Source of the DNA: Medicago truncatula
Lineage: Eukaryota; Streptophyta; Magnoliopsida; Fabales; Fabaceae
Assembly: GCF_003473485.1 (NCBI RefSeq)
Contig: NC_053048.1
Location: 52,325,755 to 52,389,754, forward strand
Direction: 5' to 3'
DNA length: 64,000 nt
Positions 33,508-44,117 of the stretch are shown piece by piece. A program made the position numbers and the translations under genes. Under the pieces are notes generated by a model. The model did no database searches. It saw only the letters and a list, made by a program, of their open reading frames with translations, and was not told the origin of the DNA. The stretch's first letter is position 1; each line of letters begins with the position of its first letter.

Positions 33508-36500
33508 ATGTCTAATAACCCAACACAACCTAATGTTGGGTTCATCCCATCAAACCCAGAACAAAAACAGACTCCAATTCCAATTCTTCCCCCTCCTCCG
33601 CCTCCTTCAACTAGTATTTTAGCACCACCACCTAGATTTCCTCCACCAATATTACAACTACAGAAAGATCATACTTCATCTGCCAATGGCAGTCCAGTTC
33701 CTCACTTGAGTACCCCTCCTGGACCTCCTGTATTTACATCTCCTGTCCGTCCAGCTGCCATTCCTTTTCGAACTTCACCCGCTTCGCCTCAGCCGCCTGC
33801 TCGTTCCTCAGCCTCTTCTTTGCCAACCTCGTCGCCACCACGTTACTCAAATGGATCTTTTGACTTACAGTCACAAGTGTCTGGTGGCTTAGAGGATCAT
33901 ATTCCAAATGGAGAGTCATCCTTTGTACTTTTCTCAGCTCATAAGGTGAATCCTGCTTTATTATCTTTACATTGAATTACTTACTATTTGATAAAAGGCT
34001 TGTTTCAATTGACTTATTTGAGGAGTTTATCTACTGTCATAAATACTTATCCCAAGAACCTCTCCAGAATAGTTTATAGTTTTTATGAAAACAATTTGAC
34101 TTTGTTTTATCTTGTTGTAGAAATAGCTTATACATAAGTATGTATATGATAAGTGCTTCATAAGTTGTTTAAGCTAACAGGGCCAAATTATATTTTTTTT
34201 ATGAATTACCTTTTTTTTTTAATGTATAAAACTTATTCTTTCCATTTGATAAGTAGGTATTGAAGCAGAAGAAACAAGCAAATGTACCCAGTTTGGGTTT
34301 TGGGGCTTTGGTCTCTCCTGGTAGGGAGGTCTCAACTGGCCCCCAGGTAATACAGCGTGATCCCCATCGCTGTCAAAGCTGTGGGGCATATGCAAATATA
34401 TACTGCAACATATTGCTTGGATCAGGCCAGTGGCAGTGTGTTATATGTCGAAAACTGAATGCAAGTGACGGTGAGTACATTGCACATAGCAAAGAAGATC
34501 TTCACAGATTTCCAGAACTGTCTTCACCAATGGTTGACTATGTTCAAACTGGGACCAAGCGACCTGGTTTTGTTCCAGTTTCAGATTCCAGAATGTCTGC
34601 ACCAGTAGTTCTTGTAATAGATGAATGTCTAGATGAACCTCACTTACAGCATCTTCAGAGCTCTTTGCATGCATTTGTTGATTCTCTGCCTCCAACAACA
34701 AGATTAGGAATTATATTATATGGCCGTACTGTGTCGGTGTACGACTTTTTAGAAGAATCAGTTGCATCTGCTGATGTGCTTCCTGGGGACAAGTCGCCAA
34801 GTGAAGATTCTTTGAAGGCTTTGCTTTATGGTACCGGTATATATTTGTCGCCAATGCATGCTTCACTGGCTGTAGCGCATTCAATATTTTCATCATTGAC
34901 GCCGTATAAGTTGAACGTACCAGAAGCTTCCAGAGATCGGTGCCTAGGAACTGCTGTTGAAGTTGCTCTTGCTATAATTCAGGGCCCATCTGCTGATCTG
35001 TCTCGAGGGGTTGTCAAAAGGTCAGGGGGCAATAGTAGAATTATTGTCTGTGCCGGTGGACCGAACACTTACGGGCCTGGATCTGTTCCTCATTCTTTTA
35101 ACCACCCTAATTATCCGTATATGGAAAAGACAGCATTGAAATGGATGGAGAATTTAGGTCGTGAGGCTCATCGACACAATATATTGGTTGATATATTATG
35201 TGCTGGAACATGCCCTGTAAGAGTTCCTATCTTAAATCCTCTTGCAAAAGCATCAGGTGGAGTTTTGGTTCTTCATGATGATTTTGGAGAAGCCTTTGGC
35301 GTTAATTTACAAAGGGCGTCTGCCAGATCGGCAGGCTCCCATGGACTGTTAGAATTGCGCACATCAGATGATATTCTCATCACTCAAGTTGTGGGTCCGG
35401 GGGAAGAGTCACATGTAGACACCCATGAAACATTTAAAAACGACGCCGCTCTTTATATTCAAATGCTAAGTGTTGAAGAGACACAGAGCTTCGCTCTCTC
35501 TATGGAAACCAAAGGAGACATCAAAAGCGATTTTGTCTTTTTCCAGTTTGCAATTCAGTATTCAAATGTGTATCAGGCTGATGTCTCAAGGGTCGTTACT
35601 GTTAGATTGCCAACAGTAGATAGTGTTTCGGGATATCTTGAAAGTGTTCAGGATGAAGTGGCTGCTGTCCTCATTGCAAAGAGAACTTTGTTACGAGCTA
35701 AGAACCATTCAGTTGCTGTTGATATGCGGGCAACAATAGATGAAAGAATCAAGGATATTGGCCTAAAATTTGGCTCCCAATTACCCAAATCAAAACTTCA
35801 TTGCTTCCCAAAGGAGCTTTCTCTCTTACCGGAGCTCCTTTTCCATCTCAGGAGAGGGCCACTATTGGGATGCATTATTGGCCATGAAGATGAGAGGTCC
35901 GTGCTGAGGAACCTATTTCTAAATGCATCTTTTGATCTATCTCTCAGAATGGTGGCTCCTCGTTGTCTAATGCACAGGGAGGGGGGAACTTTTGAAGAGC
36001 TACCGGCTTATGATCTTGCCATGCAGTCCGATACTGCTGTTGTACTTGATCATGGAACTGATGTCTTCATTTGGCTGGTATGTCTACTTGTATCTGTTCT
36101 ATTATTACATTTTCTTAGTTGGGACATGGATAAATTATTTGCTCCTTCTATGGTTTAGAGGGTATTTTTGGGCACTAACCTAAATCAATTATACTACATT
36201 TGCTCTCCTGCCAGCAATTGTTCATGTTGTTTTTAAATTTACTTCCTGTTGTGTAACCTGTGATAGAAAAAAGGTTTAGTTTTCATGGTAATGGACTTGA
36301 TATGCCATTGCGTTATGAAATGTAGGAACAGTAGTTAGTCTGGTCACAGTTGTTAATAAGGTGCAGTATTGAGTGGTGCATGGCTGCTTTCTTCCTTGTT
36401 TCCTCATTTTTCATCTTCCTTTCATCTATTGTTCTTTTCAATGGAAATACAACCCAGCCTTTTTTGTCACCTGGCCAGCGGCTGCTGGTCCAGAAGCAAC

Positions 36501-38077
36501 TGCGGCTGGTGACAGATGGCCAACAAAGTTGTTGCAACTGGCAACCTGTACTCATGAAAAGAAACTAATTTTTGTCTCTTGACTGTCAAACTTTTTGGTC
36601 GACAATTCTAAATAAACTCTTCTGAACTTTTTTATGGTTAAGTTTTTGATGTTGCATTTTTACATTTGGTTTTGGATGATTGTCTAAATCAACGTGACTT
36701 TTGTAATGTTTTTTATATAGTGCATTTTATCCTATATATTTGTTATTTTGTTTGAATATTGCCGCCCTTTGCTCTTTTGCATATAATAAAATGTGCTGAT
36801 TGCCATAAATAACTGGTTCTGATGGCTTAGCAACAAAAAAAAATCTTGTTCCGATGGAGTGACTTTTTTTGCTCAAGGGGCATATGAGTTGGGTCTGTAA
36901 TTTTTCTTCTTTATCTGATGCTTGAATAAGGCGGTTGTTGAAACATACCTTGTATTTTTTTTTTGGGATACAATACAAGAGGGCCAAAGCCCAAACATAC
37001 CTTGTATTTAAAGTCTACAGATCTATAGTTCTAATGATTGCCTAAATTACACATTTGGACTTCGATTCTGCTCTTCCCAGTTTCAGTCATAACAAATGCC
37101 AAACTTGTAGTGTGTTTGTTTTCACACTGACCACGGCAGCAAATTGTTGCTTTCAGGTTGCACTTGTGAGTGTGTGCTTTGATGTGAGAATTAAACACAA
37201 ATAGTACTTTCAGTAGCTGTGATTAAGTTTCCTCCTATAAACTTTTGTATATACATCTTCTGGCATGTCAAAGTTTCTTCTGCCTCTGTGGCATCAAATT
37301 GATGACAAAATACTTATTTTTTATTTACATCAAGATGGCAATACACAACGCCATGTGGGAAACTATGTTGTAAAATTATAATTAAAACCAGGATATTGAT
37401 TTGAAACTGTGTTCACAAAATATTACTGTATTTCTTCAGCTTGTGTGGTAGCTCTTGGAACATTTTTGTTGGCCATATTTTTAGTTTCTTTCTCTATTTA
37501 GAATTTCCATATTGTTGTTCTGTTTGTTTTCTCCCAATATACATGCATTTTCCTTATATTTTATGGATGGATTTTCTAGGGTGCTGAACTTGTAGCCAAT
37601 GAAGGAAAAAGTGCTTCTGCTTTGGCTGCATGCAGGACATTGGCTGAAGAGCTGACCGAGTTCCGTTTTCCAGCTCCTCGTATCCTTGCATTCAAGGTCA
37701 ATTTTCTCCTTCATATTTATTCTTGGTGTCATCTTCTTGTAAAATAAACTAATATATAACTCTGAATTTACATTTGAAAACAGGAGGGTAGCTCGCAGGC
37801 TCGATATTTTGTCTCTCGTCTCATACCAGCACACAAGGATCCTCCTTATGAGCAGGTGAACAACACTAGCAAATTTATTATCCTTTGATGTGAGACTTCA
37901 GATGTGTTTGTTCTAAATAAATTACATATTTTTTTGCAGGAGGCAAGGTTCCCTCAACTTAGGACATTAACATCGGAACAGAGAACAAAGCTGAAAAGCA
38001 GTTTTGTTCACTTCGACGATCCAAGTTTCTGTGAATGGATGCGAAGTTTGAAGGTCGTACCACCTCAACCAAGTTGA
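33508..38077 (+). CDS. SEC23/SEC24-family COPII coat protein (5 exons)
   Basis: Component of the inner COPII coat, which forms ER-to-Golgi vesicles. Exons 33508-33945, 34257-36077, 37580-37696, 37784-37855, 37940-38077 join to 861 residues without a break. Residues 1-140 are Pro/Ser-rich and disordered (PPPPPPSTSILAPPPRFPP). A zinc finger follows: RCQSCGAYANIYC ... WQCVICRKLN. Next is the trunk/vWA-like domain (SAPVVLVIDECLDEPH ... GRTVSVYDF ... IIVCAGGPNTYGPGSV), a beta-sandwich and helical part (PRCLMHREGGTFEELPAYDL), and a gelsolin-like end starting LDHGTDVFIWLGAEL. It resembles the divergent plant SEC23 paralogues more than SEC24; from memory, Arabidopsis SEC23D. Whether the SAR1-activating Arg finger is kept was not settled. 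The 1.5-kb intron 2 shows no recognised element except a T-run with gagggccaaagccc near 36978. Confidence 0.92.
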
Positions 38078-39647
38078 TGAACCCGGTAGTCTTCTGCATT
38101 AGGTGATTTGGTGGTTTAATTTATAAAATCCTAAAAAGATCTTGGTGAAGCCAAGTTTGTTTGGCATGTTTTGTGGAATAGATACATACAGTGAAATGTC
38201 GCATATGTCACAAAAACTCTCAAATTCGGAGCCTCTCCCATTCATTTTGTTCACTTTTGAAAAACGTTCATAAAGGTGCAAGTTGCACTTGAAAAAAAAA
38301 ATGTTTTTCTTTGTTTTTTGGTTTTATTATTCGAAGATGTCCATCGGCAGAAGTTGATATGTTATCATAGAGCAATAAAGGATTTCTCTTTATTTATATT
38401 TATAGCATTTGTTGATTGCCATTTTTCACTTATCTCTTTGGTCATGGTCTCATGGAAACTGTTTCGAAAATGACTTGGTTTATATACAATTTCATTTTAA
38501 AGATGTGTAAAATATTAGTTTTTATTTAGTTCTTCTGCGTACTAGTAATTGCTTTCTATATGGGAATCAAAATATTAGTTTATCATAGTTTCCAATCTCG
38601 ATACGATGGTGAGAATCCTTTGTTGTCAGGATATTTATTTTGTGATTGTGATAATATTATCACGATTGAAGAGAGCTTAGTAAGACATAAATTATTTTTT
38701 GTTTAATTAATAATTTATGGCACTTGAAAAGAATTTTAAATTATAAATTTTATCTTGTGGTTTGTGCATTCAACACATTGAAACATAAAAAATAAAATTT
38801 TAGACATGAAAATTATCAATTATTTTTATTTTTGAATCTTTAATAAATGGACACTTGTTAGCAAGACCCTTGGTTTATAAGGATTTAAACTATTTAAGAC
38901 TTTTTCAAATAGATCTCTAAAATAAATATTGTAATCACGTATCTAAATCATTTTTTTTAATTAACACAAAAAAAACATTTTTTTTAATTAAGTTATTTTG
39001 TTAAATGACTGTTTGATAGTTAAAAAAATGATTTGAGTATTTTTTATATTGAAAAATTTAGGGGGAAAAGATGATGTTCTAGTCTAGGAAGATTTTCGGC
39101 CTAAAAAAACTCTTACAAAAAGATTTCACATGTATTTTTCTAAAAAAAACACTCACAAAATAGATTTATATTTACATTTCTTTAAGTATAAAAAAAAAAC
39201 GATATTCATTAATTTAAATCGATAGAGTACATCAGATACAAATATCGCTAAAAACGTAAAGGGTGAACCTGCGAACAAACTCACAACACCCAAGTTAATA
39301 GCATAAAACGGCAAAATGCCTACAAATAATATGATAAAACCTAAATCACCGAAATTCACATGCTTCCAGATCTGCAATGTTGACGCCAAAATCATTGCTT
39401 GAATTTGTAATTGACTGATGCCAATCTTTCAATAGGAACTAAACGAACACCGCGACAAGACGCGAAATCAAACGCCACACAAAACGACGAACAACACAAC
39501 GCCACACTTAGACGACGAAATCACAGAAAAAAAACACAAAAGAAAAAACCTGGTATACGTGAAAACCACTTATTTAAATTGAAAGAAAAAGGAAAAAAGA
39601 AGTAGATGGGTGATTCTAGGTCAAAAAATGACCTAAAACCAACCCTC
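38078..39647. other. intergenic, SEC23-like gene 3' flank
   Basis: SEC23-like 3' untranslated region, then AT-rich sequence. An ORF-like tract at 39380-39605 is very rich in Lys/Asn/Thr codons and looks non-coding. No gene seen. Confidence 0.4.
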
Positions 39648-40029
39648 CAGTGGCGGAGCCCTTCATGGGCTGGGTGGGCCACGGTCCACCCGGAAAAATT
39701 AAAAAATCAACGATTATAAGTCTATTTTGCGAGATTTTATGCAATTTTGTGTCGGTTTTATGTTTTGGTTGATCCAAATTTCTGCAAAGTGGTGTAATGG
39801 CCCATCCGAAAATTTAAATAATTCAATTATAGGTCTATTTTGCGAGATTTTATACAATTTTATGTCGATTTTAGGTTTCGGTTGATTCAAATTCCCGCAA
39901 ATTGGTGTAGTGTCCCACCCGAAAAATTTAAATAATTCAATTATATGTCTAATTTGCGAGACTTTAAACAATTTTTCAATAGTTAATTTTAGTGGCCCAC
40001 CCTAACATTTTTTTCTGGCTCCGCCACTG
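39648..40029. mobile_element. hAT-type MITE, 382 bp, with internal tandem repeats
   Basis: Terminal inverted repeats CAGTGGCGGAGCC ... GGCTCCGCCACTG, the ends known from plant hAT-like MITEs. The flanking octamers caaccctc (39640-39647) and cacccctc (40030-40037) agree at 7 of 8 bases, matching an 8-bp target-site duplication. The inside is built from about 2.5 copies of a roughly 120-base unit containing gtctattttgcgagatttta and ggtgtaatggcccatccg. Confidence 0.85.
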
Positions 40030-40215
40030 CACCCCTCCTCTATGAACGAAGGAGAAAAAAAGTTTAGAGAGAAGTTGAAGTTTCTCTCACTAGAAAACTT
40101 CTGGTCTCACCAAAATGGTGTTAATTTAAATAAAAATTTAAAAATTGTTAAATAATTTATGTAAAAAAATAAATCTCAGGTAGTTTATTCGTGGTAAGAA
40201 AAAAAAAATTATAAC

Positions 40216-40352
40216 ATTCATAAGTCCTATCTCAACTGACAAAATGCTGAAATAGTTAGTCCGGATGCCATAATCGGGGTTCGAACCCCAACACATCCAC
40301 TTATGTGTGACTTGATAATGACTTTGTCATTTCATCGATAAAAAAAAAAAAA
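40216..40352 (+). mobile_element. tRNA-derived SINE
   Basis: cattcataagtcctatctca (box A region with ATCTCAACTGAC), box B GGGTTCGAACCCC, tail gactttgtcatttcatcgat then an A13 run. Best-preserved copy of the family also present at 1822 and 18971. Confidence 0.8.
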
Positions 40353-40437
40353 TTACAAACTTAATTTGAGATTTACATTTGAGAGGGGTAGTGACTGAAT
40401 AGTAAGAACCGTGGGCCACAAGAGTGAGAAAAGATAA

Positions 40438-41413
40438 GAGAATTGCTGTTTACACATGTTATAAGACTGAGAAACACCAGTAAAATACCAAAATACCCCC
40501 TCTGCAGTTAACTGCCGAGGAAAAATAAAACCGGCTGCAGTTAACTGCCGAGGTTTCCTCGGCAGTTAACTACCGAGGAAATTAAAATCCAGAATTACAT
40601 TATCATCTTCCATGTTCTCTCTGCCGCTCTTCCTCCCTCCATCGTATCCACCCTTACAACTCCACAAACATTTATTATTTGTTTGTTGGAAAATCTCCTT
40701 TTATTTAACAATTTTAAGGTGAATTTTTAAAAAGGTGCATCAGATTTGCTTTACATGAATTAGTTTTTGTACACCAGGAACATGAAATAGCTTCTCTCCA
40801 TTCATTTATGTCAAGCACAAGGAACATGAAGACACTCAAAAGAATCAGCTAAATGAATCTGATGAAGAATCCTTAAATAACGAAACGAGAAGCATTTTCT
40901 TGAAACAACCAAAGTCGGAAACACCGACGACCGTGGCGGAGACGAAACAGGTCAAAAATGTCGGCGACGCTGGACACGGTGGCGGCTGTGCACCAAGAAC
41001 CATGGTCGCCTCTTGTCATCGGAACCACCCCATACGTTACAATCATGAAACCCTCAACCTCCTCACTGTTTTTGTTGACTCAAAAAATAAGGGATTGAAA
41101 TTGAATAGAGTTCTAAAAAAATTGGTGATAAGAGAGTTTTAGATCTGCATAATTACAAAAGCATTTAAAGGTTTAAAGAATTAACCATGGTGATGATCGT
41201 AGCAATGAAACGGTGGATCTTTAGTTGTTGTTTTATTTTACGATTCATAAAAAAAATTCTAACAAATGATGGAACATTTCCTCGGCAGTTAACTGCCGAG
41301 GTTTTTCTCAGTGCAGACGATTTTATTTTTCCTCGACAGTTAACTGCAGAGGGGGTATTTTAGTATTTTACTGATGTTTTTCAGCCCTATAACATGTATG
41401 AACAGCAATTCTC
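40438..41413. mobile_element. Mutator-like element (MULE), 976 bp, perfect 9-bp target duplication
   Basis: The 9-mer AAAAGATAA flanks it exactly on both sides (40429-40437 and 41414-41422), the Mutator hallmark. Terminal inverted repeats of about 100 bases start GAGAATTGCTGTT and include ctcagtaaaata-like and aaaataccccctctgcagtt blocks. Subterminally lie several copies of the palindrome CTCGGCAGTTAACTGCCGAG. The interior (40620-41240) has no transposase. One 80-codon ORF at 40900-41142 (+), starting MKQPKSETPTTVAETKQ, is not recognised and could be part of a captured host fragment or chance. The element is non-autonomous. It lies about 220 bases before the ProRS start codon. Confidence 0.9.
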
Positions 41414-41636
41414 AAAAGATAAAATCTGAAATCAAAAACCCTAGCTAGTAGCTAGAGAATACACAGAGAGTCTCCTCGCACGCTCCATCGCTCTCGCACG
41501 CTCCATTCTGTCTCGCCTTCTTTCCAACTCAACAAGGTAACACCGTTTCTCAATCCACAAACGCTTCTTCTTCTTCTTCTTCAATTCCTCATCGGTAACT
41601 CTCTGTTGCAGGATCAGGTGCTCGTCATCCTTCACA

Positions 41637-44057
41637 ATGGCGGGGACCGATGACAACATAACACAACAACAATCCGCTGCAAAACCCCAAAAACAACCAA
41701 AACAACCAAAACAACCAAAACCACAACAATCAGGTATTTTCACATTCCCAATCTTCCTTCACGTTCTTAGCACCATTCCACGTTTCAATTTAACGGCCAA
41801 TGCTTTGTAGGTGGTGGAAAGAAGAAGGAAGTGAAGAAAGAAACTGGATTAGGTTTAACCAATAAGAAGGCTGAAAACTTCGGAGAATGGTATTCCGAGG
41901 TACAATTCAATTGATTTTTATTTTTATTTTTATTTTTTTCGTTTTCACCTGATTTGTTTTTAGGTCAAACTTGTTTATCTGGATCTGATTTTCATTTTTG
42001 AGTAGTGTGGCTTGCATGTTGTGTTTGACTTTTGATTTGGATTGGTTTTACAGGTTGTTGTGAATGGGGAAATGATTGAGTACTATGATATTTCTGGTTG
42101 CTATATTCTCAGACCTTGGTCAATGGCTATTTGGGAGATTATGCAAGTATGTTTTAGATCAGTTACCCAAATGCATTTATTTATAGTTGTTTATCTATAC
42201 TAAGGTTCCGTCTGGCAAAACCAATTTTCAAGCTTACGGTGGATAGCTTATAAGCCCTTATGACTAAAATAGTCCAGTCATAGCAGAGTTTTTTCTCACG
42301 ATTTTACAACGTTTTTCTTACTAGTTTAGTGTTATTTGATTTAGCTACTTTAAGAAGCGTTTGAGCTTATAGGTTATATAGCTTAGAATTTTTTCTCAGT
42401 TTTACTATGTTATCTCAATTGGAAAAATAATTAAATATCAACTACTATGTAGTCTCAATTGAAAATAAATAAATATCAATTAAAAACAGCTTTATATGTC
42501 ATTTGATATTTATGAGTTAGCTCAACCGCTAATTTTGTCGAACACTACAAATTCAATCAGCCGGTTTATCTGGTATCTGTTAGTTTATCAACTATCTGCT
42601 AAATTTTACGAGAAAGAGCCTAAGCTTAGTCAGACATGGATATAGATATTACATAGTTATTTTTGTGAATATATATGCAGCTCTCAATTTTTTATTTTAT
42701 TTTAAAAACAAATGTGCAGGCGTTTTTTGATCCAGAAATAAAGAAAATGAAGATCAAGAACTGCTACTTCCCTCTGTTTGTTTCTAACACTGTTCTGGAA
42801 AAGGAGAAGGACCATATCGAGGGTTTCGCTCCAGAGGTGAGAGTCATTTAAATGTCGATTGTTCAACGAGTTTGGTTGTGTTTTTACAATAAATGCAACT
42901 TTCTCCCTGCATGTCATGCTGATTGATTTGCTCCTTAAAAATATTAGTTTTATGGACCTAGTCCTTCTATCAGCAGCATGCTATGCTGGATGATCTGGCG
43001 TACTGACAAAACAAATTACTTAGTAGCAACTTTTGTGCCTGATTTTGCTGTGACTATTTAATTTGTTAAAACAGCTTTTTAATTTTCTGACTAAATGTCT
43101 TGCCCTTTACCCAGGTTGCTTGGGTGACCAAATCTGGAGAATCTGATTTAGAGATTCCTATTGCTATTCGTCCAACTAGTGAAACTGTTATGTATCCTTA
43201 CTACTCTAAGTGGATAAGGGGACATCGTGACTTGCCTTTGAAGCTTAATCAGTGGTGCAATGTTGTTAGATGGGAGTTCAGCAATCCCACACCATTCATC
43301 AGGCATTATTTTTTTTTCCTTTAACCATGCTTTCCTTTCTCTGTTATAGCAATTTGTTGGCTGTGGTTAACACATGACTCTGTAAAGCTTAATTCATAAT
43401 TTTAATATGAGTAGTGTTAGGAACACTTACGTTAACACTCTCTTTTCAACTCTCAATTTCTTATTGGGTGAAATCATGTGGGTGTCTCACCACTTCATGT
43501 AGTGTCTATTTTGTGATTATGGTAAGACCCAAATGAATTTCACCCAATAAAATAGACAAATGTCTATTTTGTTGAAAAGTGAGTGTTAAAGTGAGTATTG
43601 CTATCATTCCTCTTTTAACATTCAGCATTGTGTATATGTCTTACATAATTCCTTGAATTCTGCATGCTTCCTTTATGAATCATCTGGTGAGGATTCTAGT
43701 GAATTGGTCTCCGTGAAGCTGCCTTGCAAGAAACAATAATTGTTATCAACCAAATATTTTATAACTTATTAACATTTTTCAGATGTTGTTTTTATCATGT
43801 ACATTTACTTCGTATGGCACTTTTGTATAGTCCATTTCAGGGTACTTATACCAATTTTAATTGCAGGAGTCGTGAGTTTCTTTGGCAAGAAGGACACACT
43901 GCTTTTGCAACAAAGGAGGAAGCAGATACAGAGGTATTCCATCAAATAGTTATTTCAGGAATTGCTATCTTCTGTCTCTTTTCATTTGTGCATTAATTTT
44001 TCATCTTTGGTCTCTGTAAGGCCTTGCATATATCTTGTGCTTTACGAACATTTTTTC

Positions 44058-44117
<60 letters not shown>

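Noticed and set aside
35992-36183. Hydrophobic 63-codon ORF at the end of SEC23-like exon 2
   Set aside because: A frame shadow running into intron 2; the true frame splices at 36077.
36955-36995. T run plus gagggccaaagccc, possible retroelement tail
   Set aside because: Too short to assign to a SINE or LINE; noted only within the SEC23-like intron.
39411-39605. Lys/Asn-rich 64-codon ORF
   Set aside because: Arises from an A-rich stretch, no conserved pattern.
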